This document shows positions 35,096 through 44,313 of a DNA stretch of 64,000 bases, piece by piece. The notes beneath the pieces were generated by a model. It saw nothing but the letters and a program-made list of their open reading frames with translations, did not search any database and was not told the DNA's origin. Within the stretch, counting starts at the first letter, position 1. Each line of letters opens with the position of its first letter. The DNA comes from QANA01 sp963665505 (GTDB lineage Bacteria > Bacillota > Clostridia > Christensenellales > Christensenellaceae), in assembly GCA_963665505.1 (NCBI GenBank), contig OY762275.1, positions 1 through 64,000 of the forward strand, given 5' to 3'. The translations under genes were made by a program, and so were the position numbers.

Positions 35096-36034
35096 TTAAT
35101 TATCCGTGTGCCCCGTCCTTTGCGTTTCCCTCGGAGGGTAGAAATATTTCAAAATTATCAGCGCCTTCAGCGTTATGAGCCGGCTGGGCTTTCCGATTTC
35201 CTCCATCAAAAAATGGACATTTCTCTTATGCCGGTTTTCAAGATACCAGAACCCGTCTTTTTTCCTCTTGTTCCGCAGCCAATCCAGCGCCGGCCGCATT
35301 CGAACGTCATATCGCGTTTTATAGGCTACAAAGCATTCCAATGCCCGAAGAAGATCGTACCGGTAACGATAAGGATAGGAAAGCTTTTGAAATCTTTTAT
35401 CAGCGCCGTCAAAAAAAAGGCCTTGAGATAGCAAAAATTCCACCGCTCTGGCTTTGGCGGCCGCAACACTTTCTCGCCCGGCCCGTACCCCGGAAACACA
35501 GTATTGCCCAAGCCCTTCCATAACACAGATGGTCGTATGCGGCTCGCCTTTTTCAGAGCCCCTGTCCCAGGTAAAACCACCGTCCACCTTTTGGGCCGAA
35601 AGAAGATGCTCGGCCAGCCTGGCAATGCGCGGCTCGTCTTTACAAAAATACGAAGCATAATTCAGTATCATGCCATCCACGGCTACATCGCTGGGGTGCT
35701 CGTATTTCGAAAGATTCATGCCTCCGTCCTTATCCATGCACTCGTCGAACATCCGTACGATCATATCCCGGCACGATTTGAGCGTATCCGGCGCGCACAG
35801 GTTTTTCAAATCAAGCAACGTGTAATGCGTCGAAGTCCATTTTGGTTGATAGTAGTACCGTCCCCAATGCCCGTTTGGGTTCTGCCGGGACAAAAATTCC
35901 GCGCCGAACCCTTCGGATGCGATCCTGCCCTGCAAGCGGGCAAGCAGGGTGTCGTCCGATCCCAGCAGATATTTATGCGTCATATATTGTATGAAAACAT
36001 TGCCTTCCAACAGCCATGTGGTCGGTTCGCGCAT
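35096..36034 (-). CDS. Alpha/alpha-toroid (squalene cyclase/prenyltransferase-like) protein
   Basis: A 312-residue protein made of repeated helical pairs with QW-like stretches: LSRQNPNGHWGRYYYQPKWT, LSAQKVDGGFTWDRGSEKGE, WLRNKRKKDGFWYLENRHKR. These resemble the terpene cyclase/prenyltransferase toroid. The catalytic DxDD motif is not seen, so it is unlikely to be a cyclase; such toroids in Clostridia are uncharacterised. No signal peptide. Start by ATG after AATAGGTGAAAAG, a modest site. Confidence 0.65.
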   Translation of the reverse strand: MREPTTWLLEGNVFIQYMTHKYLLGSDDTLLARLQGRIASEGFGAEFLSRQNPNGHWGRYYYQPKWTSTHYTLLDLKNLCAPDTLKSCRDMIVRMFDECMDKDGGMNLSKYEHPSDVAVDGMILNYASYFCKDEPRIARLAEHLLSAQKVDGGFTWDRGSEKGEPHTTICVMEGLGQYCVSGVRAGRESVAAAKARAVEFLLSQGLFFDGADKRFQKLSYPYRYRYDLLRALECFVAYKTRYDVRMRPALDWLRNKRKKDGFWYLENRHKRNVHFLMEEIGKPSRLITLKALIILKYFYPPRETQRTGHTDN

Positions 36035-36272
36035 CTTTTCACCTATTCCTGTTTATTCCTGTAAAACCCGTATTCCTATGCCGGCCCTCACCCTACACAT
36101 TTGCAAATCGCCGGCGTCCGGGCCGTATACGCGCCCGGTATTTGCCCCCGTATATATTCCCATAGGGCGAGAAATCTCCGCTACGGGATTTTGCTTTGGG
36201 GCATAATTGATGAAATTGATCGTATAAGAAGCTCCTGTTCAGTCGAGTTAACGGAACAGATGGGGAGAATAC

Positions 36273-36713
36273 TCATTCGGCAAATTTGATAACATAAATA
36301 ATCTCACGATCAAAATCGCTTTTCCCACCGGCTTTTTCGTATACTTTGCAGGCGCCCACATTTCCCTTGTCGGTCGGTACAAAAACTTCCGCGTACTTCT
36401 TTTCACGGCAGTAATCAACAACATATTGAAAAAAACGGCTCCCGTACCCCCGGTTTCGGAAATTGGAGTGAACTGCGACCGAATATACGAAAAACTGTGG
36501 CCTGTCATCACAGAGCTGGCACAATGCATATCCGTATAGTAAGCCGATTATCTTGTTGTCCAGTATCGCCCCAAATGCCATATTCCCATCCATTCTCATG
36601 AATTTTTCTATTTGTTGGGGATCAAAGCAACCTGCATCGTCGGTCAGTATCTCTTCCAGCAGCGAAATATCCGAAACGGTCAGAGGCCGAAAAACAAGTT
36701 TTTCCCTGTTCAT
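36273..36713 (-). CDS. GNAT acetyltransferase, AAC(3)-I-like
   Basis: A 146-residue single-domain GNAT. VAVHSNFRNRGYGSRFFQYV is the acetyl-CoA loop and the end has VPTDKGNVGACKVYEKAGGK with the pattern of AAC(3)-I enzymes (..D.....A...Y...G). Aminoglycoside 3-N-acetylation is possible but unproven. It shares orientation with the next GNAT but lies 150 nt downstream of it, so it may be transcribed separately. Confidence 0.72.
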   Translation of the reverse strand: MNREKLVFRPLTVSDISLLEEILTDDAGCFDPQQIEKFMRMDGNMAFGAILDNKIIGLLYGYALCQLCDDRPQFFVYSVAVHSNFRNRGYGSRFFQYVVDYCREKKYAEVFVPTDKGNVGACKVYEKAGGKSDFDREIIYVIKFAE

Positions 36714-36862
36714 ATGCCAACACCCCCCTTATTTTCTTGCGTTCTTCTCTCTTGGCATCAGCACCATGCGCGCAACACGATGGGAAGATTTTACATCGCA
36801 ACCGGTCTGTCGATTTTCTATCCGTCGAAAAAAGCTACTATAGAGTATACTTCTATTTTGTA

Positions 36863-37411
36863 TCATCGCAAATGCAGGCCACTGGTCGAAGTAAATTCAA
36901 AAGTCCAGTTACCGTCGGCATCTTTGGCGCTGATACCTTCTACGGTAGCTTCTTTCATAATCTTGAACCCAAGTTTTTCATACAGTGTGATTGCTCTTTT
37001 ATTCCATTTCGCAACGGTCAACTTTATAGGAGAATCGCCGCGTTTTTGCATATACCCAAGCGCGAATTCCATGATTTTTCGGCCGTAACCCTGCCGCTGA
37101 TATCTTAAGTTCACAGCCACGTTTCCAATTTCATTTTCAGGGCAGGAAGCAGCGCAAATGATTGTATCGCCTTTCAAAAGCAGAAAAATATTTTCCTTTT
37201 GTTTCATCACTTCTTCAAGGCTGTCGCAATATTTCCCGTAGGGCTGAATATGCAATGCTTTTCGCATTTCATAAAAACAGGTATCGATCAGATTTCTATA
37301 CTGTTCGTAATATTGCTCTTCCAACGGGATCGGGGATAAATTCGATTCCACCGCATCGCCTTTGTATTCCATTTCATACATGTTGAATCTTACTATTTGC
37401 CTGTTTCTCAT
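36863..37411 (-). CDS. GNAT family N-acetyltransferase
   Basis: A 182-residue GNAT with the acetyl-CoA loop AVNLRYQRQGYGRKIMEF and C-terminal ITLYEKLGFKIMKEATVEGI. Its ATG overlaps the stop codon of the broken Abi_C gene (TAATG), with GGAG upstream, so it would be translationally coupled to it. Substrate unknown. Confidence 0.78.
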   Translation of the reverse strand: MRNRQIVRFNMYEMEYKGDAVESNLSPIPLEEQYYEQYRNLIDTCFYEMRKALHIQPYGKYCDSLEEVMKQKENIFLLLKGDTIICAASCPENEIGNVAVNLRYQRQGYGRKIMEFALGYMQKRGDSPIKLTVAKWNKRAITLYEKLGFKIMKEATVEGISAKDADGNWTFEFTSTSGLHLR

Positions 37412-38166
37412 TACTTCTCCAATTGATATTCATATGTTGAAATTAAAAACTCTGCCATCGTTCCTGCCATGTTAACACAAAGACTTGCATGACGAGAAGA
37501 TGGCCGGGCACGAATAGTATCTATTGCGTGTGCATCGGATATTTTATTCCTCAGCGACGCTAATCCATTTACAACTGATTCTGCCCCCCCTAATATTTGT
37601 TTAAACTGTTGTTCAGTATGCTGACTTGGGGCCAAATTCAGTTCCCTTGCGGTTAACTTATATAATTTTATTAATTCGGTTCCATCGTCATATTCTACAT
37701 TTTGTTTATTAAGTATATGTTTGCAGGTTGCCTCTAATAAAGTTCTAGCTGCAGTAATTGCCCCTTCAGGATCGTCCAAGCGTCTTTTAACAGCTTTATC
37801 CCATATTTCACGAACGTACTCAGTACTGACTTTTGCGGCACTTGCAACAATTGGATTGGCAGGCGTTACATCTTCATTATTTTCAAGATAATCAAGCAAT
37901 GGTGTAAAAGCTTCGCCTAAATATTGTCTCCGTTCTGCATAGCTTCCAGTTTTATTTTTTATAAAACCCCAAAACGAAGGTCAATCCCTATGATCTTTAA
38001 CAAAATCTGGAATTAAATTATATATGCTTTTCTGTTTAATCAATATTTTTCGAGCATCAGCAAAATCCGAGATAAGTATTGGATCATTATAGTTTGTTCC
38101 TGTAGAAACATCAACCAGTATATTATATAGTTTTTTAGCGCTATCAAGCAACTCAATATCTTTCAT
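37411..38166 (-). pseudogene. Abortive infection (Abi_C) protein with in-frame TGA
   Basis: From ATG 38166 the frame reads 61 codons to TGA at 37981-37983, then continues in the same frame without further stops to TAA at 37411. The part after the stop begins PSFWGFIKNKTGSYAERRQY and ends in the Abi_C domain (EGAITAARTLLEATCKHILN, ...SLRNKISDAHA), which matches the Abi_C C-terminus typical of abortive phage infection proteins. The joined product would be about 251 residues. A single point mutation (for example TTA or TCA to TGA) explains the break; a downstream ATG at 37899 could still give the C-terminal domain. The surrounding DNA is AT-richer than the neighbours. Confidence 0.75.
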
Positions 38167-38513
38167 ATTTACTCATCCCCTTATTATAATTATACATCTT
38201 GCCATTACCGGCGTGTGGGGCTTATGTGATACTACCAAAGGAGGTATTCCCCTGAACCACACCAACCAACAGTACACGTTTCCATTTGCCCTAAAGCAGT
38301 GAACAAAACAAAAAAGTTATCCGTTTATTCCAAAAGAGCGGCCGAAAATCCATGTGGCTTTCGTGTGGAAATAAAACTTGATGGCTCAGATATACAAGAA
38401 GAAAAGCAACTTCTTTTTGAATAATAGGTGTACCAGGCATTATCTCGAAAAAACATCAAATGGTGTAAATCATTTATACACAGCCTGTGATGGTCGGCAG
38501 GAGTATTCGTCTC
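38167..38513. other. 347-nt gap with no intact gene
   Basis: Contains an isolated AAGGAGG and, on the plus strand, a short open stretch AAENPCGFRVEIKLDGSDIQ ending at two stops near 38420, which I do not recognise. It is probably debris from a recombination event between the Abi gene and the next GNAT. Confidence 0.4.
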
Positions 38514-39230
38514 TTATAGCGTTTTTATCATTATGTAGTCTTCGCGGCCTGCATAATCAAGCTTTCCTTTTACTATTTCGTACCCCAGGCGAAGATAAAA
38601 TTGTACGGCGGGATTATCCTTTTGTACCGAAAGAGAAGTTTTATCGTATCCGTTTTCTTTCAGCAATTTAAATAGTCTATGCATAATCTTTGTCCCTATA
38701 CCATATCCCCGGAACTCCGGCAATATGGAAATAGCAAGTTCGGGTGTGTTGCCATCCACGTGACCGTAAGCGCGGATGATGCGTGTCCATGCCGCACCAA
38801 TAATTTGGCCGTTCTGTTCTGCGACCACGCCTAAGTCGCCAGGCTTGTCTCCGAAATCTTTGACGTAAACAAATATCTCCGGGTCATTGATTATACTTCT
38901 TGGCGGAATGTCCTCTCCATCTGGGATGAAAATCGCCTGATACAAAAACTCGTTCAGGCAAGCGTAGTCAGATTTTCCCATAGCGCGTACTTTGGCGTTT
39001 ATCTTGTGCGCCGTAATAATCGTATTGCTATGCGCGTTTACGGTTATAACGACACCTTTGCCGTAGGCATACCAATTTTTCCCCTGCCCCATGATAATAT
39101 CTGCCTGTTTTATAGTCTCTTTGCACCACCCTGCAACATCATCCGTGTCTAGATTCAGATTTTTCTTTATGCGCGCCGCTCCTGACTCTGTTGTATGCAA
39201 TTTTTCTATGTTTGCAAAGGAATCTCTCAT
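38514..39230 (-). CDS. DUF3781-GNAT fusion protein
   Basis: About 238 residues. Residues about 1-80 match the short DUF3781 family (IEKLHTTESGAARIKKNLNL, GKNWYAYGKGVVITVNAHSN). They continue directly into a GNAT beginning AKVRAMGKSDYACLNEFLYQ, with acetyl-CoA loop ILPEFRGYGIGTKIMHRLFK and end FYLRLGYEIV. DUF3781 and GNAT domains are usually separate small proteins, so this appears to be a gene fusion, possibly from deletion of the intervening stop. ATG 39230 follows AAAGAGG and overlaps the stop of the upstream ORF (TTGACG). Substrate unknown. Confidence 0.72.
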   Translation of the reverse strand: MRDSFANIEKLHTTESGAARIKKNLNLDTDDVAGWCKETIKQADIIMGQGKNWYAYGKGVVITVNAHSNTIITAHKINAKVRAMGKSDYACLNEFLYQAIFIPDGEDIPPRSIINDPEIFVYVKDFGDKPGDLGVVAEQNGQIIGAAWTRIIRAYGHVDGNTPELAISILPEFRGYGIGTKIMHRLFKLLKENGYDKTSLSVQKDNPAVQFYLRLGYEIVKGKLDYAGREDYIMIKTL

Positions 39231-39232
39231 CG

Positions 39233-39538
39233 TCAACCTCTTTCAAGCATCTTTTTCCTATAAGCCGCGCCCAACAGATTTGCCGTTTCAAATTTTCCAA
39301 TAGAAACCCATGCGGTTTTTGGGGGAGCATACTGGATGAACACCGTGCCTTTGACGTTCAGTTTTCTAAAGATGCAACGGATTTGCTCAATGCCGTATTC
39401 CTGCCAGTCAACCTTCTCGGCGCAAGTATCTATGGTAAGTCCATGGCCATGCGCTATTTCTGCGAGCCGTGCATTGCGTTCCATTTGGGTTGCCGTCGGG
39501 AAGGGTAATAACGCCAATCCTTTGCTATTGCTTTTCAC
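39233..39538 (-). pseudogene. Chimeric ORF with DUF1848 fragment
   Basis: A 101-codon frame (GTG). The first half (LSFVDGEYRG upstream, then ALLPFPTATQMERNARLAEI, IDTCAEKVDWQEYGIEQIRC) matches the central to C-terminal part of DUF1848 proteins, whose N-terminus and Cys-rich C-terminus are missing. The second half (FIQYAPPKTAWVSIGKFETA) belongs to something else that I cannot name. I read it as a junction of two broken genes rather than a functional protein. Confidence 0.5.
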
Positions 39539-39577
39539 GCCGCGGTACTCCCCATCGACAAAACTGAGGGTCTTCTT

Positions 39578-39715
39578 TTAGGCGTAATCGTACAACTCCG
39601 CTGTGATTTTCCCAAAGGCTTTGACGGGGCACGCAATAAGATACCGCTCACTTATCCTTCCTTGGAAATGCTGGTATCTTTTTGGGTAGAGTATCTCCTC
39701 AATTATCAGATGCAG
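39578..39715 (-). other. Unassigned short ORF remnant
   Basis: Between stops the minus strand reads LIIEEILYPKRYQHFQGRIS then ERYLIACPVKAFGKITAELY DYA and TAA. The sequence looks like genuine protein end, but has no start or ribosome site and I do not recognise it. It precedes the DUF1848 relic and is likely part of the same recombined debris. Confidence 0.35.
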
Positions 39716-39759
39716 TTACTGCCCAAGCACTTTTCTTTTTAGTTTAAGGTATCCGTCCT

Positions 39760-42700
39760 TCACCAGTTCCAGGGCAGAATGTTTTCGGGATTATCTAGAA
39801 AGTCCTCAACGGTCGATTCACCTGCCGACCAACCTTCCGCCAGATAATCTACGCCTTCTTCCGCCATGTTTCCCAGAGAGTCGATTACCTCGTCTCCCGT
39901 ATCCAGCAGTATGCCGGCGCCGTCCGTCAGTGCATCAATTACCGTCTCCAGCCCTTCCCCGGCGAGGTCTACCCCGTCGTCAACGATCTCCCACGTCAGG
40001 TCGCCCAGCGCTTCCGCCGCATTCATGCCCGCGGTCACCGTTTCCCATGCGACCTGCTGCGCGTCGTCGATCTGGTCGCTCAGCCATTCAAGCGCGGCGT
40101 CGAGCGGCGAGGGGATCCCCACGATACAGAAGCCGTTTTCGTTGATCAGCAGCCGTACGTCCTTCGTTACTCCGGCAGACCACAGCCCAGGGATGCCGAC
40201 GGAAGGCGCAGCATTGGCCACAATCGACAGCTGCGGCCAGTCGCTGTCCGGAATTCCGTGAACGGCGACAAGGAAGGTGCCGTCAAGATCGGCCGTAAAC
40301 TCCAATAGCCCCAGATTGATCCCGAAACCCGCCGTACCGTTCATCGCAAGGAAAAATCCATGCTGATTGATATCGACGCTCGGCCCCGCGCGATAGTAAA
40401 GGCGTAGGATAGAAAAGTCAAGATCCGGACCAACTTCGAGGAGCGCATGCAGCCCGATAGCCTCGTCGTCGGATATTCCGAGCAGCGCTTGATCGAACGC
40501 GTAATACCCGATGGATAACTCCGCATGCCCAACCGGGAATTCCCCAAAAAGGCTCAGATCCGTGGAGAACGCGATCGAAAACGGCCATGGCGTGAGCTTT
40601 AAGCTCGTGTCCTCCGTCGCGAGGACGGGCGGTATGTCGTCTTCGTCCAGCCAGGAAAGCGTGCTTAGAAACGGCAGAAGGTCGGCGGCGTTGCCTGCCT
40701 CCAGTTCCGCGATCCCTATCAGCGTAAACCCGAGCCGGTCCGCCACATCGCCGTAAAAGAGCGCGGACAGGTTTTCCACACCCCCACCAAACTCCGTGAT
40801 GGTGATCGGTATAGGCGAAGGCGGCGTCGTGGTAACGGGGACGTCGTGTTGGATTGTGACGCTGATCTCGTCGAGCGCTTCGCCCTTCAATGCAAGGTGC
40901 GCCGTAAAGCCGTCGTCCCCGCACAGTTTGACGCCGATATCGACGGCAAGGCGTTCCTGCGCCGTGTCGATCTCAAACTCGAGCTGGGATATCGTGAGTG
41001 CGCTCATAAATTTGAGCCCCTCGTCGCTTTCCAGCCCCGCCGTCAGGGCAAGGTCGACCGAATCGATATCCACGGACATGGTTGCCTGTGCACTGGCCGT
41101 CAGGGGCAGCAATTCTTCGGACATTAGCATGTAATTCTGAAGTGGCAGGTCAAGATTGATGCTCCCCACCGGCATCTCCACCCGGTCGGGATACAGCGTG
41201 CCCTCGTCGAAGGGCAGGTCGAAAACCCCGAGCGACAGCGCCTCCCCGACCGCGCCGCCGATCTGCTGCGCATAGAACGGCACGCCTCCGCCGGAGCGCT
41301 CCAGCGTGAACGGATCCCAATAGCCCAGGTACATATCTTCGCCCTCTTCCAGGTAGAAATTCTCGACGAGGAAACTGTCTGATTCGGGATCGAAGGCGAT
41401 ATACGCTTCCCCGCCGGGCGATACGGCAAGCGCATCGGAACCCGCCGTAAGCCAGTCGCCGGAAACCTGCGTATTGCCGGTGAAGTGCAGGTAGTCGTTG
41501 ATCACCACGCCGGAGAGCAGCCAGTCGCCGCCGCCTGCCTCTTCAGCCGATTCGGCGGTGATGGTCCATGCACCGAATGTGATGATGGTAAAATTGTCCG
41601 CGTCGTATATCCACAGAGTATCGCTGAAATTGAACGTTCGGTCGCCAATCGTAACGCGCATCGAATACATCCCCGAGGGCATGGTGACCGGCAGGAAAAA
41701 GCGGATCGTGGTATCGTCGGCCATATCGATATAAGACGACTGGATCGTTCCCGCTCCCGGGAAGGTGATGCGTACATCGGAAGGCGAGAGGCCATCAAAG
41801 CCCTGACCCAGCAGGTTCACAAGCAGCAGCCCGCTGTCGTTGCGCGCGATCGCGTGGCGGTCCAGCCCGTATACCTGAACGCTGTCCAGCCCCGGCCAGT
41901 CGGTGATCGTATCGCCGACCGTTTCCTCGTCGGTGCCCTCCTGCCCGGTTCCGTCCTCTCCGTTATCGAAGGGGTTGCCGCCCGGCCCTTCCGTATCCGT
42001 CCCGTCCCCTGTATAATCATGGAAATCCTCGGTGGACAGCGACGCGTCCGAGTAGTGCAGCGTACCGACAAGGTCTATCCCCCGCCCGGGGTTGCGCATA
42101 AAGCCCGCCATAACGCCGGTGGGCGTATGCTGTGCCCAAAGCTCGAAGAAATTGTTCGCCAAATCTTCGGGGGCCTGGCAGTCGGCAAGAAATACCTTCA
42201 CATCCCGGTTGCGCACATAGCTGTAAAACGCCAAGAGGCTGTCTGCCGACGGGTCGATATACGAACCGCGCCCGGCTTCGGCCAATTCGGATAAGTCGAC
42301 GGCTTCGCCCACAGGGTTGATCCCCACGATATGGATCGCCGCGTTTGCCGCGATGGCCGCGCCGCGGATATAATCCATGCTCTGCCGCATTCCTGCTCCC
42401 ATCTGGCTGTCGGCGTCGCCGCATGTAAACACGATCGCCTGCCCGAAGCGCGGCGTTGCGGATGTCAGCGGGAAGCTCTCCCATTCGCCGCTCACGCCCT
42501 CTGTGCTGATAGCGGTCATCTGGTTCAGCGCCCATGCGACCATATCGTAAACATCGGAGCCATCATATAGGTCGCCGGTATACTCTGCCAGGATGAACTG
42601 CTCGAGCTGTGTTTTGTCGCTGCTGAACAGATACGTTTCCATCTCCCTGTTGCCAAAAAGCTGCGTCGTACCCGCGGGGAAAGCAGCATCCATATAATTC

Positions 42701-44313
42701 GTCGGTATGCCGCCCTTATAGACCAGCACGTGTTCGTTATTATCCATGCTGCGCACATAGGCAAGCGCGGCTTCCTGTGCGAGGTCGATCTGTTCTCCCG
42801 TCATACCGGGGCGGATGTCGATGATGAGCATCGTGTATCTTTCGACCTGCGTGACCTCCGTCATGGAATGCACGGTCAGCAACCGTTGGAACCCGACGTT
42901 CGTACGAAACTGGAAATCCGACGCTTCCGGCTCTCCTCCGGGGAACCCGCCGCTGCCTTCGGCCAGGGTGACATAGAACCGGACCCGCCCGGCTTCTGTC
43001 ATCTCGGGCGCGCAGATGTTGAAAAACGGCGTTAGGTCGCTACGCACGTTTTCGCCTGATAATTCTTCAGATAGGGGAATCTCCGTCGATTCCGCCGTCG
43101 GTTCAGCCGAGGCGGTTTGATCCGGTCGGCCGGATTCGTCCGAAAGCGCTCCGCCAAGCCACTCTGTGAGCAGGCCGTTTGCCTGCGCATCGCTCAGCGT
43201 ATCCAGCAGCAGGCGGAGGCTGTTCAGCTGCCTGATGACCGCAAGGTCACCCGCCTGCTGGTTTAGTTCCCTGTCCAGCGCCTGTTCGATGATATCCAGC
43301 GCATTTTCCGGGTCGTCCAGCACCTGGGCGTAGAGCCTGCCCAGCGCAAGGTAAAGGTTTGCCTGGTATTCTCCCGCGCTGTTTCGCAGGTTCCAGAGCG
43401 TGTCGGCCAATTCTCGCGCCGCATCCGCGTCGGAATCTTCAAAGAATGCGTCGGCTAGCGCGCCTTCCGGCAGGGCGCCTTCCACAACGAGGCCTGCGAT
43501 ATCGATCAATCCCCGTGCCCCGTCTTCGGACAGCCAATCCAGCAGGTCGTCCCATTCCTGCTGCCAGACCAGCGATTCGATCAGGATATCCCGCGCTTCC
43601 TCAGCGCCGGGTTCCTCCATCAGGTCTTCCAGCTGTTCGTCTACCGTGTCCAGGTCGGCTTTTTCGCCATCTGCCCCCTGTGCCTGAAGAAACAAGGCTT
43701 CGGCCTCGAGCAGAGCGCTGTAGTTGTCGATTTCTTCCTGTATAGCGGGGAGCGAATCCGTTTGGGCTTCCACGTTGTTTTTGACAATTTCGGCAAGCTC
43801 GTTGGCCGCCGCCCGCCACTCGCTCTTCGGCAGCTGTGAAACCTGCGCCCACGCGTTGATCTCGTCCGCGTCCCCTGCCATATCCCAGAGCGCAAGGTCG
43901 GCGGCGGACAGGGTTTGCAGTTGCCCGTAATAATGATCCGCCACCGAAAGGTCCCCGATGAACAAAGCCGCGCGCGCTGCCGTCAGCCACGCGCCGGGGC
44001 GGCCGGGCTGCGATATGACCGCGTCTACCGCCCTATCATACGCCTCCCGCGCATCTCCGGACGCCAGCGCAACCAACGCTTCTTTTTCCGGCTGTGCCAT
44101 TTGTATCCGCGCTGTTTTTTCCAGATAGCGGACCGTCCCGTCGACTGCACCTGCGGAAACGTCGGCCAGCAGCAGGACGGACAATAGGATCGCCATGAGC
44201 TTGCTCAGCCGATGCTGGACCGCCGCCGTAATAAACAGCCCGATCACCGCGATCAGCACTGCGATGGAAACCTGCATCACCGGCGAGCTTAAGATCAGAT
44301 TCCATACGTTCAT
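39760..44313 (-). CDS. Giant exported protein with vWA-like region, about 1517 aa
   Basis: Start ATG 44313 with GGAGG eight nt upstream; it overlaps the stop of the upstream gene (ATGA). Two membrane segments lie at residues about 14-33 and 37-55. Residues 70-390 are helical, TPR-like. Residues about 492-700 look like a von Willebrand A fold (YTMLIIDI ... FGQAIVFTCGDAD), but the MIDAS DxSxS is replaced by DIRPG, so metal binding is doubtful. An acidic Gly/Asp/Glu linker near 770-800 is followed by an IPT/TIG-like segment and then a long beta-rich part to about 1420. An acidic amphipathic helical tail (about 1420-1517) ends in PWNW. Probably anchored in the membrane with the bulk outside. Function unknown. 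GC-rich codon use contrasts with the AT-rich block to the right. Confidence 0.7.
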   Translation of the reverse strand: MNVWNLILSSPVMQVSIAVLIAVIGLFITAAVQHRLSKLMAILLSVLLLADVSAGAVDGTVRYLEKTARIQMAQPEKEALVALASGDAREAYDRAVDAVISQPGRPGAWLTAARAALFIGDLSVADHYYGQLQTLSAADLALWDMAGDADEINAWAQVSQLPKSEWRAAANELAEIVKNNVEAQTDSLPAIQEEIDNYSALLEAEALFLQAQGADGEKADLDTVDEQLEDLMEEPGAEEARDILIESLVWQQEWDDLLDWLSEDGARGLIDIAGLVVEGALPEGALADAFFEDSDADAARELADTLWNLRNSAGEYQANLYLALGRLYAQVLDDPENALDIIEQALDRELNQQAGDLAVIRQLNSLRLLLDTLSDAQANGLLTEWLGGALSDESGRPDQTASAEPTAESTEIPLSEELSGENVRSDLTPFFNICAPEMTEAGRVRFYVTLAEGSGGFPGGEPEASDFQFRTNVGFQRLLTVHSMTEVTQVERYTMLIIDIRPGMTGEQIDLAQEAALAYVRSMDNNEHVLVYKGGIPTNYMDAAFPAGTTQLFGNREMETYLFSSDKTQLEQFILAEYTGDLYDGSDVYDMVAWALNQMTAISTEGVSGEWESFPLTSATPRFGQAIVFTCGDADSQMGAGMRQSMDYIRGAAIAANAAIHIVGINPVGEAVDLSELAEAGRGSYIDPSADSLLAFYSYVRNRDVKVFLADCQAPEDLANNFFELWAQHTPTGVMAGFMRNPGRGIDLVGTLHYSDASLSTEDFHDYTGDGTDTEGPGGNPFDNGEDGTGQEGTDEETVGDTITDWPGLDSVQVYGLDRHAIARNDSGLLLVNLLGQGFDGLSPSDVRITFPGAGTIQSSYIDMADDTTIRFFLPVTMPSGMYSMRVTIGDRTFNFSDTLWIYDADNFTIITFGAWTITAESAEEAGGGDWLLSGVVINDYLHFTGNTQVSGDWLTAGSDALAVSPGGEAYIAFDPESDSFLVENFYLEEGEDMYLGYWDPFTLERSGGGVPFYAQQIGGAVGEALSLGVFDLPFDEGTLYPDRVEMPVGSINLDLPLQNYMLMSEELLPLTASAQATMSVDIDSVDLALTAGLESDEGLKFMSALTISQLEFEIDTAQERLAVDIGVKLCGDDGFTAHLALKGEALDEISVTIQHDVPVTTTPPSPIPITITEFGGGVENLSALFYGDVADRLGFTLIGIAELEAGNAADLLPFLSTLSWLDEDDIPPVLATEDTSLKLTPWPFSIAFSTDLSLFGEFPVGHAELSIGYYAFDQALLGISDDEAIGLHALLEVGPDLDFSILRLYYRAGPSVDINQHGFFLAMNGTAGFGINLGLLEFTADLDGTFLVAVHGIPDSDWPQLSIVANAAPSVGIPGLWSAGVTKDVRLLINENGFCIVGIPSPLDAALEWLSDQIDDAQQVAWETVTAGMNAAEALGDLTWEIVDDGVDLAGEGLETVIDALTDGAGILLDTGDEVIDSLGNMAEEGVDYLAEGWSAGESTVEDFLDNPENILPWNW

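Noticed and set aside
37981..37983. TGA as selenocysteine codon
   Set aside because: No SECIS-like stem directly after it is evident, and Abi_C proteins have no selenocysteine; a nonsense mutation is simpler.
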